Positions 42,353 through 53,904 of a DNA stretch of 64,000 nucleotides are shown here, one piece after another. Under the pieces are notes generated by a model that was not told the origin of the DNA, made no database searches, and saw nothing but the letters and a program-made list of their open reading frames with translations. Source of the stretch: Trichobilharzia regenti. Taxonomy: Eukaryota > Platyhelminthes > Trematoda > Strigeidida > Schistosomatidae. The stretch's first letter is position 1. Each line of letters begins with the position of its first letter. The translations under genes and the position numbers were made by a program. The stretch lies in contig OX235270.1 of NCBI GenBank assembly GCA_944472135.2, forward strand, positions 42,160,352 through 42,224,351, in the 5' to 3' direction.

Positions 42353-43942
42353 CAATACTAACACTACTACCACTACTACCACTAATACCACTACTACCAC
42401 AACTACCACTACTACCACTACTACCACTACTACCACTACTACCACTACTACCACTACTACCACTACAACCACAACTACCACTACTACCACTACTACCACT
42501 ACAACCACAACTACCACTACTACCACAACTACCACTACTACCACTACTACCACTACTTCCACTACTACCACTACTACCACCACTACCACTACTACCACTA
42601 CTACCACTACTTCCACTACTACCACTACTACCAGTACTACCACTACTACCACAACTACCACTACTACCACTACTACCACTACTTCCACTACTACCACTAC
42701 TACCAGTACTACCACTACTACCACTACTACCACTACTACCACCACTACCACTACTACCACTACTACCACTACTTCCACTACTACCACTACTGCCACTACT
42801 ACCACAACTACCACTACTACCACTACTACCACTACTACCACTACAACCACAACTACCACTACTACCACTACTACCACAACTACCACTACTACCACTACTA
42901 CCACTACTACCACTACTTCCACTACTACCACTACTACCACCACTACCACTACTACCACTACTACCACTACTTCCACTACTACCACTACTACCAGTACTAC
43001 CACTACTACCACTACTACCACTAATACCACTACTTCCACTACTGCCACTACTACCACAACTACCACTACTACCACTACTACCACTACTACCACTACAACC
43101 ACAACTACCACTACTACCACTACTACCACAACTACCACTACTACCACTACTACCACTACTACCACTACTTCCACTACTACCACTACTACCACCACTACCA
43201 CTACTACCACTACTACCACTACTACCACTACTACCACTACTACCACAACTACCACTACTACCACTACTACCACTACTACCACTACTACCACCACTACCAC
43301 TACTACCACTACTACCACTACTTCCACTACTACCACTACTACCACTACTACCACAACTACCACTACTACCACTACTACCACTACTACCACTACAACCACA
43401 ACTACCACTACTACCACTACTACCACAACTACCACTACTACCACTATTACCACTACTACCACTACTTCCACTACTACCACTACTACCACCACTACCACTA
43501 CTACCACTACTACCACTACTTCCACTACTACCACTACTACCAGTACTACCACTACTACCACTACTACCACTAATACCACTACTACCACTACTGCCACTAA
43601 TACCACTAATACCACTACTACCATTACTACCACTACTAACACTACTACCACTACTGGCACTACTACGACTACTACGACTACTTCCTCTACTACCACTACT
43701 ACCACTACTACCACTAATACCAGTACTACCACTACTACCACTACTACCATTACTACCACTACTACCACTAATACCACTACTACCACCACTAACACTACTA
43801 CCACTACTACCACTACCACCACCACTACCACTACTAACACTACTACCACTACTACCATTACTACCACTACTACCACAACTACCACTACTACCACTACTAC
43901 CACTACTACCACTACTACCACTACTACCACTACTACTACTAC
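42310..43942. repeat. 1.63-kb trinucleotide/9-bp satellite, (ACTACTACC)n
   Basis: Nearly pure ACT/ACC/ACA/TCC triplets with a basic 9-bp period. A longer order is visible: a block CTACAACCACAACTACCACT recurs at 42841, 43093 and 43390, spacings of 252 and 297 bp, both multiples of 9. Both strands are open in several frames (poly-Thr, Leu-Pro, Ser-Gly and Val readings) simply because stop triplets are absent. No coding function is claimed. The array lies between the 5' ends of two oppositely oriented LTRs. Confidence 0.9.
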
Positions 43943-43967
43943 TGTGGTGAGAGCAGGCTGCTAGCCG

Positions 43968-44243
43968 ATTGGTTGGCACTAATCTACGTTAAGGTCTAGG
44001 TCACTAATATGGGCCGTGAGAAAATATGAACAAGGCTGAGTCAACAACCAATCACAGCAAATTTAACGTGGCAAAATATGATTCGCAGATAGAGAACTCT
44101 ATTTGTCAAGGAATCCCGAAACAACCAATCAGAAGCCTGCGTTTGTCTACCTAACTGCTGATAAACAACCAATCAGATGACTGCGCTTGCCTATAATAAT
44201 GTAGTTGAAATATGTATAAATACGTGTTGATTTTCATAATAAA
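43968..44243 (+). promoter_or_regulatory. LTR promoter elements: CCAAT boxes, TATA box, poly(A) signal
   Basis: Within LTR1: ATTGG at 43968-43972 (reverse CCAAT), CCAAT at 44048, 44125 and 44169, TATAAATA at 44215-44222 and AATAAA at 44238-44243. This arrangement is that of a pol II LTR promoter with a very short gap between TATA box and polyadenylation signal. The same set recurs in LTR2 and LTR3 at +760 and +1520. Confidence 0.55.
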
Positions 44244-44280
44244 ACGATCTGTTGCCTGGCCCTTGTCTTCTGTTGTTACA

Positions 44281-44724
44281 TTTGGTGTCGCTGCCTACCG
44301 ACAAATGGAAAGCCTATGCCCTGCTGTTTTTGATGGAGACATATGGATCTTCGGGCAGGACTTCAAGGCTTCTGCGCAGTTGAGTGGCGTTCAAGATCTG
44401 TTAGCGATGGAGCTGCTACTTGGGACGCTGCTGGGAGGTCGGGGGAAAGCAGCATATGCAAGTGTGAGCCGAAGTATGGACGAATGTTCGACAGGGTCAG
44501 GCAAACAGTTTCCAAAGTGGGAAGGACCATATATGGTCACTTCGAGATGGGGTTACGCAGACACAGTCGCAATGGCGAACAATAAGAGGCGCGTGAACGT
44601 CAGCGAGCTCCAGAAATGGATACAGCGAGACAAGCCAACGATGACGCCTGCACCAAGTAGATCAAGCCGACTTCAGTCGCACGTATTTGACGGGGGGACG
44701 AGTGTGGTGAGAGCAGGCTGCTAG
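44281..44724 (+). pseudogene. Gypsy internal remnant: 5' leader/gag start fused to integrase end (two copies)
   Basis: The frame contains FPKWEGPYMVTSRWGYADTV, then NNKRRVNVSELQKWI. This is the GPY/F module at the C-terminus of Ty3/gypsy integrases. Upstream codons probably derive from the leader and gag start. Some 4 kb of gag-pol must be missing. An identical copy lies at 45041-45484. The frame reads on into the LTR (SVVRAGC) before stopping. The only retained parts are the ends needed for packaging and reverse transcription, as in non-autonomous derivatives. Confidence 0.65.
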
Positions 44725-45782
44725 TCGATTGGTTGGCACTAATCTACGTTAAGGTCTAGGTCACTAATATGGGCCGTGAGAAAATATGAACAAGGCTGAG
44801 TCAACAACCAATCACAGCAAATTTAACGTGGCAAAATATGATTCGCAGATAGAGAACTCTATTTGTCAAGGAATCCCGAAACAACCAATCAGAAGCCTGC
44901 GTTTGTCTACCTAACTGCTGATAAACAACCAATCAGATGACTGCGCTTGCCTATAATAATGTAGTTGAAATATGTATAAATACGTGTTGATTTTCATAAT
45001 AAAACGATCTGTTGCCTGGCCCTTGTCTTCTGTTGTTACATTTGGTGTCGCTGCCTACCGACAAATGGAAAGCCTATGCCCTGCTGTTTTTGATGGAGAC
45101 ATATGGATCTTCGGGCAGGACTTCAAGGCTTCTGCGCAGTTGAGTGGCGTTCAAGATCTGTTAGCGATGGAGCTGCTACTTGGGACGCTGCTGGGAGGTC
45201 GGGGGAAAGCAGCATATGCAAGTGTGAGCCGAAGTATGGACGAATGTTCGACAGGGTCAGGCAAACAGTTTCCAAAGTGGGAAGGACCATATATGGTCAC
45301 TTCGAGATGGGGTTACGCAGACACAGTCGCAATGGCGAACAATAAGAGGCGCGTGAACGTCAGCGAGCTCCAGAAATGGATACAGCGAGACAAGCCAACG
45401 ATGACGCCTGCACCAAGTAGATCAAGCCGACTTCAGTCGCACGTATTTGACGGGGGGACGAGTGTGGTGAGAGCAGGCTGCTAGTCGATTGGTTGGCACT
45501 AATCTACGTTAAGGTCTAGGTCACTAATATGGGCCGTGAGAAAATATGAACAAGGCTGAGTCAACAACCAATCACAGCAAATTTAACGTGGCAAAATATG
45601 ATTCGCAGATAGAGAACTCTATTTGTCAAGGAATCCCGAAACAACCAATCAGAAGCCTGCGTTTGTCTACCTAACTTCTGATAAACAACCAATCAGATGA
45701 CTGCGCTTGCCTATAATAATGTAGTTGAAATATGTATAAATACGTGTTGATTTTCATAATAAAACGATCTGTTGCCTGGCCC

Positions 45783-46800
45783 GCTTTTAGCAGACTGCTT
45801 TATGGCCAGTTTGGAGAGTGGAGTTTTAAAATCAACAATAAACAAATTCATACTATACAAAAGGTACGTTGACGATACCTTTATAGTCTGCTACGATAAC
45901 TTGGACTTCAACTGCATCTTACAAGAATTCAAGAATTCCCATCCGTCGATCAAATTCACAATGGAGTTAGAAAACGATTCAAAGATTCCATTTCTGGACG
46001 TGGAATTGACAAGAAGAGATGATGGAACCCTGAAGAGGTCCATCCACAGCAAACCGACATGGAATGGCTAGCTAACGCACTTCTATAGTTGGATACCTCT
46101 GAGCCGAAAACGAGCCCTCATCAGCGCACTAACCCATCGCGTTAGAAAAATCTGCAGCAACGATTGCATGGAAGAGGAGCTCCTATTCCTCAAAAATATC
46201 CTGGCTCAAAGTGGCTACCCGACACGTTTTGTCGATAAGAACATGAAACCCAAACCTAGAAGAGAAGAATGCGATTCAGCGCCAAAGAAAACGCTGTATC
46301 TAAATCTGAATTTCAAGGGAGACTTGGCAGCTGATATCCTGAAGAGGAGAATATCCAACTCTTTAAAGAAGACCTTCCCTGCAGCAACACTAAGAGTGAC
46401 ATTCTCTAGCCGCCCAATACTTCGAAACAACACGAAGGACAAACTTTCGCATATGACCAATTCAATGTGCACATACCAGTTCACTTGCTCGTGCGGAGCC
46501 AGGTACATAGGTCGTTGTATGCGCGTCCTCTCAAAACGTGTTAGAGAATACTACCCAGCGTGGCTGCAAAGAGGAGGCACCGGCTCAATCAGAAGTGCCA
46601 TTATTGAACATCTGGTCAACACCTCCCACAAAATCTCAACCGATTCTTTCAAAGTGATCTACAAAGTCAACAGAAACCTACCAAAAGCAATATGTTTCCG
46701 GCTTCTTTGTACTGCAGAAGCCCTCGCAATATGCATCGAGAAGCCGGAGCTGTGTGTTCAAAAGAAGTTAGTCCAACCTCTACAACTAGCATGGACCTAG
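45783..46800 (+). pseudogene. PLE RT/endonuclease C-terminal part, truncated copy
   Basis: Begins inside motif B (GPLLADCFMASL) at the junction with LTR3. It continues through motif C (LYKRYVDDTFIVCYD), is interrupted by a TAG at 46069-46071 (WNG* where copy 2 has WNGQL), and reopens at 46168 with the linker and an apparently intact GIY-YIG domain (CTYQFTCSCGARYIGRC, then IEHLVNTSH) ending LQLAWT at 46800. RT function is impossible without motif A. Confidence 0.8.
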
Positions 46801-47555
46801 CTTGGTATGTTCCCTTTGTTTCCGTCTTTTTTCTCTTCTTCGTCTGTTTTCGTTCTCGCTTTTTCCTTTAGAGCATTTTTCATTCGCTGTGTGTCTGATT
46901 CTTAGTCCCTCAATCTTCGTTTAATCCATCTAATTTTTTTCAGCTATAAAAACAGTTATTTTAAGTTTGTTACCATGCTTTTCCCTGTTCACATTTATAA
47001 TTCGTTTGAAATAACTATTTTACAATTATATCTTGATCCTGTGCAGTTTTTGTGTTTCTAAGACTTTTGTAATCTATATTCACACGTCCTAACTTTCATT
47101 TCAGGCTCGAATTATTTTTTCAGTCATAAAACTAGTTATTTTAATTTTGTTTCCATGCTCCTCCTGATCATACTTGTAATCCGTTTAGAATAACCATTTT
47201 ACAATTATATTCTAATCCTGTGTAATTTTTGTTTCTATGCCTCTTGTAATCTATATTCATACCTCCTAACTAACATTTCAGGTTAAAAAATTTTGATTTC
47301 AATTTGTCTCCATGCTCATTTTGTTCACACCTGTAGTTCGTTCTATCCCTGCGTTTCTAAGCCTCTTGTAATTCATATCAAGTCGAAAATAATTATCACC
47401 TTTGATTCGCCTTTAAAACTTTTTCTCCAGTTATCAAATATTAATTTTTTTTGCATACGTTGTAACGATTTCCTAATCCTATGAAATCTTGTCTCTAAGC
47501 CCCTTGTAATCTATATTCGTACCTTCAAACTATCATATCAAGTTGAAAATTATTA
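46801..47555 (+). repeat. PLE 3' UTR with 180-bp tandem repeats
   Basis: Units start with CAG[C/T][T/C]ATAAAA at 46941 and 47121 (period 180) and a third diverged unit runs from about 47290. Each holds TTTCCATGCT or a variant, ACAATTATAT, CCTGTG, CTTGTAATCTATATTCA and a CATTTCAGG end. The same array follows copy 2 at 53148-53762. Confidence 0.65.
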
Positions 47556-47697
47556 TCACCTTCGTTACTATGTGAAATTAAACAAATAATAATTGTATCC
47601 ATGTAAAATAATCTATATAAATTCGATTGTACAGCTTTTGAGAATGAAATCGCCGAAAAGATATCTTTGCTGAACTTCGTGTTCTCTTCTTTCTATA
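47556..47697 (+). repeat. PLE terminal repeat, 3' copy
   Basis: About 142 bp, nearly the same as 50440-50582 at the 5' end of the PLE and 53763-53904 at the 3' end of copy 2. Direct terminal repeats (pseudo-LTRs) are known for PLEs. It contains GCCGAAAAGATAT and the CTTCTTTCT end. Confidence 0.6.
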
Positions 47698-48003
47698 TTT
47701 GATGAAAACCTTTTTCTTAGGGGCGGTATGGATTTTAGGTTTAGAGAGTAATTGACTTCTACACCTGTTTAAATATTTGAAAGGATATCCGTTTTCAACA
47801 AGAGTATCCATCAATATTTCGTTTTCTTTGTCTATAACATCAGCCGTGCAAATACGCTGAATCCTCTTAAATAGATATTTCACCAAGCCTCTCTTATACT
47901 TTAATGGACAGAAGCTGTGAAAATTAAGGTATTGCCTTGTCCAAGTGAGCCTTCTGTAGATAGACCGTGGAAGAGCATATCCCGAAATGGTTAGAAAAGA
48001 CAA
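47698..48003 (-). pseudogene. PLE linker-region fragment, reverse
   Basis: The minus strand reads SIYRRLTWTRQYLNFHSFCP, then RIQRICTADVI and ENGYPFKYLNRC. This is the segment between RT and GIY-YIG in PLEs. It comes from a different PLE lineage than the flanking copy and carries neither catalytic domain. The same fragment is at 53905-54210. Confidence 0.7.
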
Positions 48004-48436
48004 ATGAATCGTGGAAAATCAATAGACGTAGGTGTCAGACTACCAACCTCGCCTATACCTATACATCTAATCCAGATGAACCATAGAATTGATGTTAGCT
48101 TAGCCTTTAAGGTCATCTAATATAAAAACGGTCAAGGGCGCTTACTGAAATACGCTGAGGCTATAGCTATTCATAAGCATAAGCCCCCTTGCGCATTCAA
48201 AAATAGTTTGTTGTTACTCTTAACCTATCTTGGTAATCCTCATTTGATTGGATTACCAAACTTTGTGTTAATCATTCTTAATTCTATTTTGTAACTTTGT
48301 TTAATTTAACTTTTCCATATATATATATATATATATATCGACTTGACGAGGAAATGTGTGAGGTATCAGATTCTTCGAAATGTCTAGCGCAAATACATCA
48401 CATACCTTTTTCAGATAATCTCCGTATTCTTACAAC
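48004..48436. other. Unassigned; (TA)n tract
   Basis: About 430 bp without gene signals. A TA dinucleotide run lies at 48317-48338. Duplicated at 54211-54643. Confidence 0.35.
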
Positions 48437-48637
48437 GCGTCGGTGGCACAGTGGTTAGGACTCTCGCCGACCATGCACATGGTCCGGGGTTCGATGCCCC
48501 ACCGACGCACACCTGATATCTATGGTCGGCCGGCGAAATTTGGGCTACCGATATCACATGCTAAACATTCCATACTTCTACCAAAAAAGTACGCTGTGGA
48601 ATCAAGCCGTAATCAAAACAAAACAAAAATTTATATA
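48437..48637 (+). mobile_element. tRNA-Gly-like SINE (PLE unit, copy 1)
   Basis: tRNA-like head at 48437-48509, acceptor stem GCGTCGG/CCGACGC intact, A box TGGCACAGTGG. The B box is altered to GGTTCGATGCC. The body ends in AAAACAAAACAAAAAT. Confidence 0.85.
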
Positions 48638-49065
48638 AGCAACTAATTGTTTTAATTTTTTTAAACAATGCGAATTATTAAATTCTATACGTATTTTTCA
48701 AGACAATGCTTTTGTTACATATATTTCACTCCATCTCTACAGATGTATTTATCATGTTTGCTTATTTGTTTTTTCTTCCCCTATTCCCGCCACCAAATTT
48801 TAGAATTGTTTCCAGATATCTGTATCATGGATTTGGCAGAGTATAAAAAGGTCGGTGTGTTTACCAGAATCACAATTTAAGATAATAAAACAAAGTGTAT
48901 GCCAAACTTCAGATGACAATACATGTCACTCTTAAAAAACAAACAAATCACCTTTGGTCTTGTATAATTACTGTTATTATTTATATATATACTGTTTTGT
49001 ATACAGAACACTGTTCAACCTTGAGATTACTTAAATATACATATTTTTTATATTATTATTACTAT
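48638..49065. other. Unassigned AT-rich sequence
   Basis: About 430 bp, short frames only. Ends in TTATTATTACTATTG, which may be the microsatellite tail of the RTE fragment that follows on the other strand. Duplicated at 54845-55272. Confidence 0.35.
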
Positions 49066-50200
49066 TGTTCCCTTGGATTCCTAGTGGAACATAGGGCTTC
49101 AACTGAACGTCTCCACTTGCTTCTGTCTTCTGCTGTGCTTTTCACCTGCATCCATGTTAGTCCATACTGTTTCAACTCCTCTTCACACGATCTCCTCCAT
49201 ATCACCCTTGCACTGACGTCCCACACGCCGCTTCCCTTTCGGGTTCCACTCGAGGGTCTGACGCGCGATGTCACCCAGAGGTCTCCTCAGAGAGTGTCCG
49301 ATCCATCTCCACTTTCTCCTGCATATTTCTTGGTTGGCGATTGGTTCTTGTTTTGTTTTTTCCCATAGTTTCTTGTTGGTGATTCTTTCCGGTCCGGCCA
49401 TCTGATCTTCAGTATGGAACCAGCGAAGACAGTTGTTGGTTGATGAAGGTCTGCAACAGGCTGTTGGAAATATTCTTTGTCACCCGCTCGCCAAGTTTCT
49501 GATCCGTATAGAAGAGCTGACTGACTTGACGTTTGTATTGAAAATCCGACCGAATTTTGTTGTTGATGCTGAGTGATGAAGATGTCCAGATTGATTTCAG
49601 GTTGATGAATGTGTTTCTCGCCTTCCCGATTCGATCCTCGATTTGACATCCTCGTCCATTTCTCCTGTAGTTGAGACAACGCCCCCTAGATAAGTAGGTC
49701 AATGAAGTGAACTCTTTCAAATCCCTCCCGTTGATGGTGATTGGCGCTGGATGTCGCTGCTGTTGTTGTTGGTTGGTTATTTTCTTAACCTCCGTCTTGC
49801 CTATATTCACCTGGAGTCCTGTCTTCGCCGGTTGCTTCTTCGACCAGTTTGTCGGTTTTCGCTTGTAAGTCTTCGATTTTGTGTGACATCAAACATAAAT
49901 CATCCACGCGCGAAATCCAGGTCTTCTAGGTTATTCACGTCCGTCCAGGATATCCATGTCTTCTCGTTTCCCACTGTGTGATGCATAATCCAGTCGACCA
50001 CAATTAGGAATATCATCGTGGGTGATAATAAGCACTCTTGTCTGAATCCTGTGTTTACTCCAAACGCCTCGCTGAGTTTTCCGTTGTGGATCACTTGACA
50101 TGTGCCGCTTTTTTATATACGGAGATGTTAAGTGAAGGTTATGTAATACGTCTAGTGTTTTACTGACTACCATGGACTGTGAAGAGGCGCTATGTGTGTA
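49066..50200 (-). pseudogene. RTE-like LINE 3' half (PLE unit, copy 1)
   Basis: A longer version of the RTE fragment in the 13-27 kb array. It adds the RT palm on the minus strand: VIHNGKLSEAFGVNTGFRQE, then CLLSPTMIFLIVVDWIMHHT (motif B) and LEDLDFA. Four extra bases sit just where ADD should be read (50096-49900 frame ends FARG*), destroying motif C. The C-terminal frames 49810-49409 and 49401-49183 follow in shifted phases. The 3' tail is TTGAAGCCCTATGTTCCA. Confidence 0.75.
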
Positions 50201-50437
50201 TTGTAATTAGTTAGTGAATATGAAAAGTCACACCGTAAGGTTATAGATCTTCACGTACACGCATCATGAGCTACATGTCCCCCTACCTACTCACCCACCT
50301 ACCGACTATATTGCCAAATCAAGTCCAAACAACGACTCAGTTCCTTCGAAATCCTAACCAAGCCTTTTGCAATAACTGAAACGGAAGGTCTGTGTGACCC
50401 CGAAATGGTGAGACAAACGCATATTTATGCCGTAAAT
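50201..50437. other. Unassigned end of the duplicated unit
   Basis: 237 bp with no recognised feature, duplicated at 56408-56644. Its right end is the PLE insertion or duplication breakpoint. Confidence 0.35.
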
Positions 50438-53400
50438 TATTATCATGTTCGTTACTATGTGATATAAAACAAATAATAATTGTATCCATGTAAAATAATC
50501 TATATAAATGCGATTGTTCATCTTTTGAGTATAAAATCGCCGAAAAGATATTTTTGCTGAACTTCGTGCTCTCTTCTTTCTAATGTCCATATGCGTATTT
50601 TCCACGAACTTAAAAAGAGCAAGGATCCTTCGACAGTGAAGGAACTCAACGGGTTTCTATGTTACTCTGTCAAACTTGCCGAAGTTAATGCAAAATTGGA
50701 ATTTTTCGAGAGCTGTATTACTAATCGTGAATATCCAAAATGGTTCTGGAAACGCTGCGGAGACATCATATATATCCTAATTCAAAAACTCTTCAACGTC
50801 ACACCAGAAACGCCATCGATTCTATAAGTTCACGTATTTTTGAATTGCAAAGAAACATATCACAGCGATCTACCGCTCTTTGTGAATTATCATCAGATGA
50901 GAGACAATCGTTCGATGAACACCTTACTCTGGTGCAGAACAGAAGAGCGGAATATGTTAAATCAGATCTAAACAAAAGCTTGAAGCCCGTGGAAGTCCAG
51001 AATAAATTCCCCAGCGATCCTAATAAATTTGTTTTCAATCACTCTTCAGTTCCGTTATCAAAGGTACAACTAGAAGCTTTATCTCTTGGACTAAAATTCT
51101 GTGATGTTAATCTTAACAGCAACAGACTTCATACGTATATTCAATTCGAGAACCTCATAAGCCAAACTCATGATATTACTCCAGTCTCCGACGCAGATTT
51201 TCTACACTTTAAGTCAACAATCTTCGATTGCTGTAATCAATATCTCAACTTAAAAACTCAAGCCCGACGTCTACTGACAAAAGAACATAGAAAACAACTC
51301 AAAGAATTAAGAGACAATAAAGATTTAATAATAACACGTCCTGACAAAGGATCAGGAGTGGTCCTAATGGACAGAGATGTATATATTAACAAACTGACAA
51401 CACTTATATCAGATGACAAGAAATTCGCCAATCCCGACAATGAGAAAAACAAGACAGAACTGATTGAAAGACGACTAACAGTGTTCTCAGAAGAATGAAG
51501 AACGACCGTCTGATATCTGAGGACCTGTTCGACAGCCTCAAACCGACAGGATCAACTATTCCCCGACTCTACGGCTTACCAAAGGTGCACAAACCTGGCT
51601 TGCCGCTTCGACCGATTTTAGACATGTCAGGGTCACCATACCATCCAATCGCCAAATGGTTGTCCGAAATGTTGGAGCCGGTAAGACAACACCTATGCAA
51701 ATACTCTCTTCGTGATACTTTTGAGTTCATTGAATGCATAAAAGATTTGAACGTAAATGATAAATGAATACTATCACTACATGTTGAATCTCTTTTTACC
51801 AACGTGCCACTAACAGAAACAATCTGCTTTCTGTGCAATTATATGGAGAAATCTAATATAAGCGTCGGAGTACCAATATCATATCTGAAGGAATTGTCCC
51901 TGAGATGCACGCTGAATGTACAATTCACCTTCAACGGCGACATCTACCGAAAGACAGATGGAATTGCAATGGGATCTCCTCTTGGCCCGCTTTTAGCAGA
52001 CTGCTTTATGGCCAGTTTGGAGAGTGGAGTTTTAAAATCAACAATAAACAAATTAATACTATACAAAAGGTACGTTGACGATACCTTTATAGTCTGCTAC
52101 GATAACTCGGACTTCAACTGCATCTTACAAGAATTCAATAATTCCCATCCTTCGATCAAATTCACAATGGAGTTAGAAAACGATTCAAAGATTCCATTTC
52201 TGGACGTGGAATTGACAAGAAGAGATGATGGAACCCTGAAGAGGTCCATCCACAGCAAACCGACATGGAATGGCCAGCTAACGCACTTCTATAGTTGGAT
52301 ACCTCTGAGCCGAAAACGAGCCCTCATCAGCGCACTAACCCATCGCGTTAGAAAAATCTGCAGCAACGATTGCATGGAAGAGGAGCTCCTATTCCTCAAA
52401 AATATCCTGGCTCAAAGTGGCTACCCGACACGTTTTGTCGATAAGAACATGAAACCTAAACCTAGAAGAGAAGAATGCGATTCAGCGCCAAAGAAAACGC
52501 TGTATCTAAATCTGAATTTCAAGGGAGACTTGGCAGCTGATATCCTGAAGAGGAGAATATCCAGCTCTTTAAAGAAGACCTTCCCTGCAGCAACACTAAG
52601 AGTGACATTCTCTAGCCGCCCAATACTTCGAAACAACACGAAGGACAAACTTTCGCATATGACCAATTCAATGTGCACATACCAGTTCACTTGCTCGTGC
52701 GGAGCTAGGTACATAGGTCGTTGTATGCGCGTCCTCTCAAAACGTGTTAGAGAACACTACCCAGCGTGGCTGCAAAGAGGAGGCACCGGTTCAATCAGAA
52801 GTGCCATTATTGAACATCTGGTCAACACCTCCCACAAAATCTCAACCGATTCTTTCAAAGTGATCTACAAAGTCAACAGAAACCTACCAAAAGCAATATG
52901 TTTCCGGCTTCTTTGTACTGCAGAAGCCCTCGCAATATGCATCGAGAAGCCGGAGCTGTGTGTTCAAAAGAAGTTAGTCCAACCTCTACAACTAGCATGG
53001 ACCTAGCTTGGTATGTTCCCTTTGTTTCCGTCTTTTTTTCTCTTCCTCGTCTGTTTTCGTTCTCGCTTTTTCCTTTAGAGCATTTTTCATTCGCTGTGTG
53101 TCTGATTCTTAGTCCCTCAATCTTCGTTTAATCCACCTAATTTTTTTCAGCTATAAAAACAGTTATTTTAAGTTTGTTACCATGCTTTTCCCTGTTCACA
53201 TTTATAATTCGTTTGAAATAACTATTTTACAATTATATCTTGATCCTGTGCAGTTTTTGTGTTTCTAAGACTTTTGTAATCTATATTCACACGTCCTAAC
53301 TTTCATTTCAGGCTCAAATTATTTTTTCAGTCATAAAACTAGTTATTTTAATTTTGTTTCCATGCTCCTCCTGATCACACTTGTAATCCGTTTAGAATAA

Positions 53401-53904
53401 CCATTTTACAATTATATTCTAATCCTGTGTAATTTTTGTTTCTATGCCTCTTGTAATCTATATTCATACCTCCTAACTAACATTTCAGGTTAAAAAATTT
53501 TGATTTCAATTTGTTTCCATGCTCATTTTGTTCACACCTGTAGTTCGTTCTATCCCTGCGTTTCTAAGCCTCTTGTAATTCATATCAAGTCGAAAATAAT
53601 TATCACCTTTGATTCGCCTTTAAAACTATTTCTCCAGTTATCAAATATTAATTTTTTTTGCATACGTTGTAACGATTTCCTAATCCTATGAAATCTTGTC
53701 TCTAAGCCCCTTGTAATCTATATTCGTACCTTCAAACTATCATATCAAGTTGAAAATTATTATCACCTTCGTTACTATGTGAAATTAAACAAATAATAAT
53801 TGTATCCATGTAAAATAATCTATATAAATTCGATTGTACAGCTTTTGAGAATGAAATCGCCGAAAAGATATCTTTGCTGAACTTCGTGTTCTCTTCTTTC
53901 TATA
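50438..53904 (+). mobile_element. Penelope-like element, near full length, with terminal repeats
   Basis: A 5' terminal repeat (50440-50582), coding region 50591-53006, a UTR with 180-bp repeats and a 3' terminal repeat (53763-53904). Length and order fit a complete PLE. Confidence 0.75.
50591..53006 (+). pseudogene. PLE reverse transcriptase with GIY-YIG endonuclease, inactivated
   Basis: N-terminal frame from 50591 shifts near 50750 and again near 51490. N-terminal block: RPDKGSGVVLMDRDVYINKL. RT: LPKVHKPGLPLRPILDM, motif A reads SLHVESLFTNVP with His for the catalytic Asp, preceded by a TGA at 51765-51767; motif B KTDGIAMGSPLGPLLADC; motif C LYKRYVDDTFIVCYD intact. From 51804 to 53006 the frame is open through the linker and GIY-YIG domain (CTYQFTCSCGARYIGRC, RVREHYPAW, IEHLVNTSH, CFRLLCTAEALAICIE). 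So the endonuclease half is intact while the RT is dead. The start at 50591 is the first ATG after the terminal repeat. Confidence 0.85.

Larger units (their letters stand above)
43943..45782 (+). mobile_element. Gypsy-type LTR-internal-LTR-internal-LTR array
   Basis: LTR1 43943-44280 (338 bp, TGTGGTGAG to GTTGTTACA), internal 44281-44702, LTR2 44703-45040, internal 45041-45462, LTR3 45463-45782, which lacks its last 17-18 bases. The period is 760 bp and copies are almost identical. The internal part ends in a polypurine tract (GACGGGGGGACGAG) just before the LTR, as required for plus-strand priming. Two elements sharing an LTR usually come from recombination or tandem integration. Confidence 0.9.

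Noticed and set aside
42310..43942. CRISPR-like array
   Set aside because: Simple 9-bp satellite with no spacers, in a eukaryotic retroelement context.
42216..43979. Four overlapping reading frames of 540-580 codons (poly-Thr, Leu/Pro, Ser/Gly, Val-rich)
   Set aside because: They exist only because the triplet satellite contains no stop triplets; no domain, start context or codon bias supports a protein.
53830..53880. Hammerhead in the PLE terminal repeat (CAGC ... CGCCGAAAA ... GCTG)
   Set aside because: PLE hammerheads are known, but here the first core box reads CTTTTGAG instead of CUGANGA and helix II does not pair; support is too weak.
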